NCBI GenBank assembly: GCA_964387985.1
Contig: CAYLZG010000001.1
Span: 49,852 to 113,851, forward strand
Source: JALOOB01 sp964387985
Lineage (GTDB): Bacteria; Chloroflexota; Anaerolineae; CG2-30-64-16
Length of the DNA stretch: 64,000 nucleotides
Direction of reading: 5' to 3'
How positions within the stretch are numbered: the first letter of the stretch is position 1; the number at the start of each line of letters is the position of its first letter. The notes beneath the pieces were generated by a model. It was not told the DNA's origin. It saw only the letters and a list, made by a program, of their open reading frames with translations, and ran no database searches. Below are positions 57,995 through 64,000 of this stretch, one piece after another. The position numbers and the translations under genes are program-made.

Positions 57995-60259
57995 TCAACG
58001 CGCCATTTTGAACGCGGCCAGTCTCTCGGCCAGGCCCGAGTAGCGTTGGTGCGCTCGATCGTTGTGCACCGCGATGGCCACCGCTCGCGGCGTGCCAACC
58101 AGGACCACCAGCTTCTGGGCGCGCGTCACGGCGGTGTAGAGCAGGTTCCTCTGCAACATCATGTAGTGCGTCGGCAAGAGAGGAATCACAACTGCAGGGA
58201 ACTCGCTGCCCTGCGACTTGTGGACGCTCACAGCATAGGCATGGATCAACTCATCGAGTTCTGAGAAATCGTAGCCAACGGTGCGCCCGTCCATCAGAAC
58301 CCCAACGCTTTGCTCTTCCAGGTCGAGCAGGGTGATCTGGCCCATGTCCCCGTTGAATACCTCTTTGTCGTAGTTGTTTCGGATCTGCATTACCCGGTCG
58401 CCGGTGCGATAGATTCGCCCTCCCACCTGGCGCTCGCTCAGTCCGGACTTCGGCGGGTTCAACGCCGACTGCAGCGCGGCATTCAGGCTGGATACGCCAA
58501 CCGCGCCGCGGTGCATGGGACTCAGCACCTGGATTTGATCGGGCGCAAAGCCGAACTTGCGCGGAATACGCGACTGCACCAGCTCGACCACCAATCCCGC
58601 CGCCTTCTCGGGATCCTCCTCCTTGAAGATGAAGAAATCGCGCGCATGCCGGTTGTCGAGCACCGGCATTTCGCCACGATTGACTCGATGTGCGTTGGTG
58701 ATGATATAACTGCCCTCCGGCTGGCGGAAGATCGTGTCCAGCCGGACAACGGCCGCATCGGGCAGCCCGCGATGGTCTTCGATCGCGGCAATGATGTCTC
58801 GCAACACGTTTCCGGCGCCGACGCTGGGCAATTGGTCTATGTCGCCAACCAACAGCAGGTGAGCGCCAACCGGGATTGCTTTCAGCAGATGATTGGTCAG
58901 CAGCAGATCCAACATCGATGCTTCATCGACGATCACCAGGTCTGCCTCCAGCGGGTTTTCTTCGTTGCGCTGAAAGATTGTCCCTTCCCCGGGCTTGAAT
59001 TCGAGCAGCCGGTGGATCGTCTTGGCCGCATGCCCGGTGGCCTCTGACAGGCGCTTCGCCGCGCGCCCTGTCGGCGATGCAAGCGCCAGTCGTGCCCCGG
59101 CGGCCTCGGCCAGGCGGATGACGCTGCGAACGGTTGTGGTCTTGCCCGTGCCCGGGCCGCCGGTCAGCACCGCCACCCGGTGCGTCAGGGTGGCCTGCAC
59201 GGCCTCCATCTGCTGCGGCGTCAGTGTCTGGCGATCCGTCGACCCAGTCGTAAGTACGGCGAAAGCCGCGGACCAGTTGAATGCGGCAAAGGACATAAGC
59301 CGGTCTCCTGGCGCTTCGGCGAGGCGCCGCAGCCTTCCTGCCACACCGACCTCGCCATGGTAGAAGGGCAGCAGGTACACCGGTTTCCCGTCAGCCAACG
59401 CGGGCCCTGAGGGTTGCGCCGGCTGGTCCGCCGGCCCCGCCTGGGCCACTTCTTCCACCCATACCTGCTCGTCTCGCCGCAGGTTGTTGATGCCCTCGGC
59501 AGCCTGCACTCCGGTCACCCCGAGCAGCGCGGCGGCGCGTTTTATCAGTTCTCCTTCCGGCAGATAGGTGTTGCCCTCATCGGCCGCCTGGCTCAGTTCG
59601 TAAGCCACTCCTGCCGCAACCCGTTCAGGCGCGTCATGGGAGATTCCGAGTTCGCGTGCGATCTTGTCTGCGGTCAGGAATCCGATGCCGAACACCTCGC
59701 GGGCCAGGCGGTACGGGTCGTTGCGCACAACATCCACAGCATCGTCGCCATATCGCTTGAATATCCTCACCGCCAGGCTGGTCGATACATTGTGGCTCTG
59801 GAGAAACAGCATCACCTCTTTGATTTTCTGCTGTTCGGCCCATGCGTGGACGATCATGTCGACGCGTTTGCGGCCCACCCCCAGCACCTCCACCAGCCGC
59901 TCCGGTGCTTGCTCGATCACGGCGAGCGTCTCGGCGCCAAATTTGCGCACGATACGCCTGGCAGTCACCGGGCCGATGCCCTTAATGAGTCCGCTGCCAA
60001 GATAGCGTTCTATGCCCGCGACTGTGGCCGGCAGGACGGTCTGCACGCTCTCCGCCTTGAACTGCCGGCCATACTGTGCGTGCGCCGTCCACACGCCAGT
60101 GAGCACCACTGATTCGCCCACGTTGATACCCAGCATACTGCCGACGATGGTGACCGTTCCAGACTGTTCCTCAGGCAGTAATTGCGCGACGGTATATCCG
60201 TTTTCCTCATTATGATAGGTGATGCGTTCGATCGTCCCGCTCAGCGTGGTTGTTGTCAC
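57995..60259 (-). CDS. recD2: RecD2-like DNA helicase
   Basis: 754 residues from a GTG at 60259. N-terminal OB-like region with HNEENGYTVAQL, a helix-hairpin-helix region (about 85-200; IKGIGPVTARRIV, VLGVGRKRVDMI), then SF1B helicase with Walker A GGPGTGKTTT (about 360-369), DEASML, QLPSVGAGNVLRDII and the C-terminal SVHKSQGSEFPAVVIP. RecD2 is a 5'-3' helicase in bacteria lacking RecBCD. A TAAAAT ends 6 nt before the GTG, a possible leaderless start. Confidence 0.92.
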   Translation of the reverse strand: MTTTTLSGTIERITYHNEENGYTVAQLLPEEQSGTVTIVGSMLGINVGESVVLTGVWTAHAQYGRQFKAESVQTVLPATVAGIERYLGSGLIKGIGPVTARRIVRKFGAETLAVIEQAPERLVEVLGVGRKRVDMIVHAWAEQQKIKEVMLFLQSHNVSTSLAVRIFKRYGDDAVDVVRNDPYRLAREVFGIGFLTADKIARELGISHDAPERVAAGVAYELSQAADEGNTYLPEGELIKRAAALLGVTGVQAAEGINNLRRDEQVWVEEVAQAGPADQPAQPSGPALADGKPVYLLPFYHGEVGVAGRLRRLAEAPGDRLMSFAAFNWSAAFAVLTTGSTDRQTLTPQQMEAVQATLTHRVAVLTGGPGTGKTTTVRSVIRLAEAAGARLALASPTGRAAKRLSEATGHAAKTIHRLLEFKPGEGTIFQRNEENPLEADLVIVDEASMLDLLLTNHLLKAIPVGAHLLLVGDIDQLPSVGAGNVLRDIIAAIEDHRGLPDAAVVRLDTIFRQPEGSYIITNAHRVNRGEMPVLDNRHARDFFIFKEEDPEKAAGLVVELVQSRIPRKFGFAPDQIQVLSPMHRGAVGVSSLNAALQSALNPPKSGLSERQVGGRIYRTGDRVMQIRNNYDKEVFNGDMGQITLLDLEEQSVGVLMDGRTVGYDFSELDELIHAYAVSVHKSQGSEFPAVVIPLLPTHYMMLQRNLLYTAVTRAQKLVVLVGTPRAVAIAVHNDRAHQRYSGLAERLAAFKMAR

Positions 60260-60315
60260 AAACGCATTTTACCACCAGGTTCACTGAACGACCGAGCAGG
60301 CGGCCGCGCCCGTGG

Positions 60316-60321
60316 TATAAT
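60316..60321 (+). promoter_or_regulatory. -10 element of the subtilisin gene
   Basis: TATAAT, predicted start near 60328, leader about 30 nt with AAGGAGGGG. No clear -35. Confidence 0.45.
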
Positions 60322-60354
60322 TAAGAGACCCGCTTCGGCCTGGGAAGGAGGGGT

Positions 60355-62718
60355 GTGATGACACAAACAGTCTTGATCTATGCATCGCAACGCGAACGCC
60401 GCCGGCTCACCCGGCAAGGCTATGATCTGCTTGCTGAATATGAGGATTACGTACTGGTCCGCGCCAGCGATCAGCAGGTGGACGAGCTTCGCCAGGGCGG
60501 CTACGAGGTTGAGGTCTATCGCACGCAGCCGAGCCATGGACTCGGATTGGAGTCGGTGATGCCCAAGCATGACCCCGGCCCGTCCACCTTCGGACCTGGT
60601 GAGCACTACTACCTGGTCAACTTTGCCGGTCCCATCAAGTCAGAATGGCTGACGGAAATCGTCCGGCATGGTGGGGTGCTCCAGGATCCCGAACCGCCTC
60701 ATGGCTATATCGTTGCGCTTGACGATCCGGCGTACGAATGGGTGACTCAGGCGCACTACGTCGACGAAGTCCGGCACTACGGCACCGAGCGGCGGATCAG
60801 CCCCGATATTGAAGCGTCGGGCGAGGACCCCGCCATTTCGCAGGGCGCCGTCCAAGTCGAAGCTGCGAAGGATATGCGCACTCCGCCGCATGTCGAGCGT
60901 GTGCCTAACACGTTCACCGTCCGCTTTTTTCAGCCCGCTGACCTGGAGCAAGCCCTCCCGGCGATTCAGGCCATGGGTGGGGAGCCGAGTGCGCCGGCGC
61001 CTGGCGCCAGCGTAATCACCGTGGCCTTCGATCCACGCACCAGGAACACGGAGTCCCTTGTGGAACAGATCGCCAGCCTCCACGGTGTACGTTCGATCGA
61101 GCCGACCGTCCTGCGCCAGCTTCGCAACGACGTCGCGGCGGGTTTGCTGGGTGCTGAGGAGGTGCAGAACCCTTCGGGGTTAGGTCTTAGTGGCCGGGGC
61201 GAGATCGTGGGGGTGGCCGATTCGGGGCTGGACACCGGCAGCACCGATACGATTCATCCGGACTTTGCCGGACGGATCGTCACCCTCCTGAGTTGGCCCG
61301 TCGCGACCGATTGGTCCTATGTGGTGACCAACGTCGGCGAGGATGACGGGCCGATCGATGCTCGCTCCGGCCACGGCACGCATGTCGCCGGTTCTATCCT
61401 GGGGAATGGCGCGGTCTGGAGAACGCTCGGCATGGAGGGGGCTGCTGTACGCGGGTTGGCCTTCGATGCGACACTGGTTTTCCAGGCGATCGAACAGCGT
61501 CTCAGGTGGACCGACGCCTACCGCCAGTCCTACTACCGGCAATACCGCCGGTATCCACCCGATTACGGATTGGCTGGCCTTCCTGCGGATCTCCGGCTGG
61601 TCTTCCAGCAGGCCTACGATGCAGGTGCGCGCATTCATAGTAACAGCTGGGGTGGCGGCGCTTTCGGTGCGTATGACGACTATGCCCACGCCGTCGACCG
61701 GTTCATGTGGGAGCACAAGGACTTCCTGATCCTGATCGCTGCCGGAAATGATGGGCTCGACGGGGACCGCGACGGGGTGGTGGATCAGGGAAGCGTAACG
61801 CCACCGGGTACTGCAAAGAATGGCATCACCGTCGGTGCGGCCGAGTCGGTTCGATCGCAGGGCGGCTACCAGCAGGCATACGGCAACCTGTGGCCAGACA
61901 GCTACGGCATTGCCCCGCTCAAAGACGATAGGCCGTCGGACAACGCGGATGATGTTGCCGCGTTCTCCAGCCGCGGGCCAACGCGCGATGGCCGTGTCAA
62001 GCCAGACATCGTTGCTCCAGGAACGAACATCCTGTCGACCCGGTCCTCAGCCGTTCAGAGCAGCAATGCTGGCTGGGGTGCGTGGACGGCCAGCAACCGG
62101 TATATGTTCAACGGGGGGACCAGCATGGCGACGCCCCTGGCTGCAGGCGCAGCCGCCCTGGTCCGCCAGTACTTAAGGACCGTGAAGCGACGCTCGAACC
62201 CCTCAGCGTCGCTGATCAAGGCGACCCTGCTCCACGGCGCAGCCTACCGCCGGTATCGTCATGAGCCCGCCGGCGAGGGGTTGTATGATTGGGCGCAGGG
62301 TTGGGGACATGCTGATCTGAAGTCGAGCCTGCAACCACCGGGCCCGGTGAATGTGCGATGGTACGACCAGCGTGCAGGCCTGAACACCGGGCAGAGTTGG
62401 CGGTGGTCCTGCGCGGTGAACGATGTGAGTGTGCCGCTGGCGTTCACTCTCGTGTGGACGGATTATCCTGGGAGTCCCGGCACCTATCCGAACCTGGTCA
62501 ACGACCTGGACCTGGTGGTGACCAGTCCATCAGGTGCGACCATTTACGGGAATTCGCGATCCGGCGCGCCCGGCGGCGCGCCGGATCGCGTTAATAATGT
62601 TGAGCGCATCGTAATTGCACGGCCGGAACCCGGACGGTATCGCATCCGGGTGCGCGCGTTCAACGTGCCCAGTGGGCCCCAGGATTTCAGCCTGGTATAT
62701 TCGGGGGGACTCGCTTAG
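60355..62718 (+). CDS. S8 subtilisin-like peptidase with C-terminal jelly-roll domain
   Basis: About 787 residues (GTG at 60355 or ATG at 60358; AAGGAGGGG upstream). Catalytic triad in S8 order: D in VGVADSGLDTG (about 289), H in SGHGTHVAGS (about 342), S in NGGTSMATPLAAGAAALV (about 590). Oxyanion N is in AAGNDG. The long N-terminal part (1-270) looks like two prodomain-like modules. The last ~120 residues form a beta domain like that of KP-43 subtilases. No signal peptide is visible. The 3' end overlaps the convergent thioesterase gene by 32 bp. Confidence 0.9.
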   Translation: MMTQTVLIYASQRERRRLTRQGYDLLAEYEDYVLVRASDQQVDELRQGGYEVEVYRTQPSHGLGLESVMPKHDPGPSTFGPGEHYYLVNFAGPIKSEWLTEIVRHGGVLQDPEPPHGYIVALDDPAYEWVTQAHYVDEVRHYGTERRISPDIEASGEDPAISQGAVQVEAAKDMRTPPHVERVPNTFTVRFFQPADLEQALPAIQAMGGEPSAPAPGASVITVAFDPRTRNTESLVEQIASLHGVRSIEPTVLRQLRNDVAAGLLGAEEVQNPSGLGLSGRGEIVGVADSGLDTGSTDTIHPDFAGRIVTLLSWPVATDWSYVVTNVGEDDGPIDARSGHGTHVAGSILGNGAVWRTLGMEGAAVRGLAFDATLVFQAIEQRLRWTDAYRQSYYRQYRRYPPDYGLAGLPADLRLVFQQAYDAGARIHSNSWGGGAFGAYDDYAHAVDRFMWEHKDFLILIAAGNDGLDGDRDGVVDQGSVTPPGTAKNGITVGAAESVRSQGGYQQAYGNLWPDSYGIAPLKDDRPSDNADDVAAFSSRGPTRDGRVKPDIVAPGTNILSTRSSAVQSSNAGWGAWTASNRYMFNGGTSMATPLAAGAAALVRQYLRTVKRRSNPSASLIKATLLHGAAYRRYRHEPAGEGLYDWAQGWGHADLKSSLQPPGPVNVRWYDQRAGLNTGQSWRWSCAVNDVSVPLAFTLVWTDYPGSPGTYPNLVNDLDLVVTSPSGATIYGNSRSGAPGGAPDRVNNVERIVIARPEPGRYRIRVRAFNVPSGPQDFSLVYSGGLA

Positions 62719-63106
62719 CCGCGACGCGTGCTTCGAACTTCGCCAGGTCGATCACCGCGCGCTCGTGCAATCCCTCGCCAATGAGATCTATCCCATCGTG
62801 GGCGGAGACTTTGAATAGCAGGCGCCGGCCTTCGACGGAGACCAACTCAGCCCGCGCCGTGACCGTTGCCCCTACTGGCGTTGCTGCCAGGTGGCGGACA
62901 TCTACGCTCGTCCCGACCGATTGCTGGCCGGGCGCCAGGTGGGGCTCCAGGCCATTCACCGCCGCGTGCTCCATCAGGCGCACCATCTCGGGCGTGGCAA
63001 ATACGGCCACAGCGCCGCTGCCCAGGTGTTCTGCGGTCAGTTCTGTTGCAACGGTAACACTGGCCTCACCGGTCAAGCCGATGGGGAATGGTGTATTCGC
63101 AGGCAT
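62687..63106 (-). CDS. Hotdog-fold thioesterase (FlK-like)
   Basis: 139 residues. TVATELTAEHLGSGAVAVFATPEMVRLMEHAAV, then VGTSVDVRHLAATPVGATVTARAELVSVEGRRL and GLHERAVIDLAKFEARV, the pattern of the fluoroacetyl-CoA-thioesterase-like hotdog family. The residues T/E/H of FlK (GSG region, E in MEHAA, H in VRHLA) seem present. Acyl-CoA substrate unknown. Follows ftsH by 13 bp on the minus strand and is likely co-transcribed with it. Confidence 0.85.
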   Translation of the reverse strand: MPANTPFPIGLTGEASVTVATELTAEHLGSGAVAVFATPEMVRLMEHAAVNGLEPHLAPGQQSVGTSVDVRHLAATPVGATVTARAELVSVEGRRLLFKVSAHDGIDLIGEGLHERAVIDLAKFEARVAAKRVPPNIPG

Positions 63107-63119
63107 TGTCTCTCACCTA

Positions 63120-64000
63120 TCATGCCGGTGCAGGGCTCGGGGAGGGCGTCGTGCTGGGACGATCGGGCGCGGGCGCGTTACCCCGGCTTGGCGAGGTGTT
63201 TTCCGCGGTGTCGGCCGGCCCTGGCTTGCGCGGGGGTATGCCCGGCAGTCCCGTGAAGAACGCCTCAAACTCCGCCGCGTCCAGCGTCTCTACTTCCATC
63301 AGCCGTTTCGAAATCGCCCGCAGCAGGTCCTGGTGGCGCGTCAGGATGTCTTTGGCTCGATCGTACGCCTCCGTGACGATCCGATCTACTTCTTTGTCAA
63401 TCTCGCGCGCAACCTGTTCCGAGTAGTTGCGTTGCTCGCCGATATCGCGGCCGAGGAAGATCATCTCATGTCGCTGGCCGAAGACCATCGGCCCCATCTG
63501 CGGACTCATGCCATACTGGGTCACCATCGCACGCGCAATCTTGGTTACCTTGTCCAGATCATCGACCGCGCCATTGGTAACATCGCCGAAGATGAGCTGC
63601 TCTGCCATCCGGCCGCCCAGCATCGCGCTGAGATCATGCTCGAACTTCGTCTTGCTGACCAGCACGCGGTCATTCTCCGGGAGTGCCATGGTGTACCCCA
63701 GCGCCATGCCGCGCGATACGATGCTGATCTTGTGCACCGGGTCGCATTTGGGAAGCATTCTTCGCACCAACGCATGTCCCGCTTCGTGGAACGCGATGAT
63801 TTCCTTTTCCTTCAAGGATATGATGCGGGAGCGCCGTTCTGGGCCGGCGATGACGCGCTCGACCGCTTCCTGCAGTTCCGGCATGCCGATCGCGCGCTTG
63901 TTGCGCCGCGCGGCCAGGATCGCTCCTTCGTTGACCAGGTTCTCCAGGTCTGCACCCACGAAGCCCGGCGTCCCGCGCGCAATCGTCTCCAGGTCCACGG
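63120..64000 (-). CDS. ftsH: ATP-dependent zinc metalloprotease FtsH (partial, runs off right edge)
   Basis: C-terminal ~293 residues. End of the AAA domain (ARGTPGFVGADLENLVNEGAILAARRNK) and M41 protease domain with zinc site HEAGHALV, MALGYTMALPE, MLGGRMAEQLIFGD and a third ligand aspartate in VDDLDKVTKIARAMV. Ends with a Pro-rich tail. Membrane-bound quality-control protease in the full-length protein; the N-terminal membrane part and Walker motifs are beyond the window. Nearby hpt (56397) is a common neighbour elsewhere. Confidence 0.95.
   Translation of the reverse strand, partial: VDLETIARGTPGFVGADLENLVNEGAILAARRNKRAIGMPELQEAVERVIAGPERRSRIISLKEKEIIAFHEAGHALVRRMLPKCDPVHKISIVSRGMALGYTMALPENDRVLVSKTKFEHDLSAMLGGRMAEQLIFGDVTNGAVDDLDKVTKIARAMVTQYGMSPQMGPMVFGQRHEMIFLGRDIGEQRNYSEQVAREIDKEVDRIVTEAYDRAKDILTRHQDLLRAISKRLMEVETLDAAEFEAFFTGLPGIPPRKPGPADTAENTSPSRGNAPAPDRPSTTPSPSPAPA

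Noticed and set aside
1..64000. tRNA, rRNA, CRISPR, IS or prophage elements
   Set aside because: None of the expected sequences, repeats or protein families were seen on reading both strands; short tRNAs could be missed without a scan.

Overview
The window reads as a high-GC draft bacterial chromosome segment. It contains a 10-base N gap at 15170-15179. It most likely comes from a Chloroflexota genome of the Anaerolineae/Caldilineae type. That assignment is inferred from the gene families: paired PTPS-related membrane glycosyltransferase-like proteins, a translin-family protein, proline/threonine-rich Tat and YkuD envelope proteins, a GntR regulator fused to a periplasmic-binding-protein-like domain, and a coproporphyrin-type heme operon. 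No rRNA, tRNA, CRISPR array, insertion sequence or prophage was recognised.

Layout. 1-5.8 kb (minus): an ABC-2 exporter pair (the permease runs off the left edge), then an acetyltransferase downstream of two large membrane proteins. 5.9-8.8 kb: CorA (+) converging on a secreted nuclease (-). 8.9-17.4 kb (minus): a long tight transcription unit with an HTH regulator, radical SAM/SPASM protein, HemQ/ChdC-like protein, ferrochelatase and HemY-type oxidase, followed by a peptide-type ABC importer without ATPases. A consensus promoter and four 10-bp iterons precede it. 18.8-27.0 kb (+): envelope or surface genes, including two proteins built of carboxypeptidase-regulatory-like repeats, a translin homologue, an L,D-transpeptidase and a Tat lipoprotein. 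27.1-38.9 kb (+): housekeeping and peptide metabolism (hisS, nadK, recN, acetyltransferases, pepF, GntR-type regulator, M20 peptidase, lipase). 40.1-42.7 kb: a DUF1998 helicase with an inserted HNH nuclease domain. 42.8-48.1 kb (+): a four-gene sphingolipid (ceramide) biosynthesis operon followed by a papain-like peptidase. 48.1-53.6 kb (minus): a two-component system, a sulfite-oxidase-like molybdoenzyme, a methyltransferase and two tandem EEP hydrolases. 53.66-54.36 kb: a non-coding interval holding an oriC-like DnaA-box/trinucleotide-repeat region and, next to it, a candidate ~270-nt structured RNA with its own promoter and terminator. 54.4-64 kb: a DUF4015/deacetylase fusion, hpt, a PD-(D/E)XK-like protein, a cytidylate-kinase-like protein, RecD2, a subtilisin, a thioesterase and ftsH (runs off the right edge).

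Functional connections. The strongest pathway readings are the coproporphyrin-dependent heme operon and the sphingolipid operon. In the latter, a serine palmitoyltransferase homologue, a GNAT-fold ceramide-synthase-like protein and two different ketone-reductase candidates sit together. Several genes have a -10 hexamer ending only 6-10 nt before the start codon, which suggests leaderless transcripts. All functional statements rest on reading motifs by eye; no database search was run.
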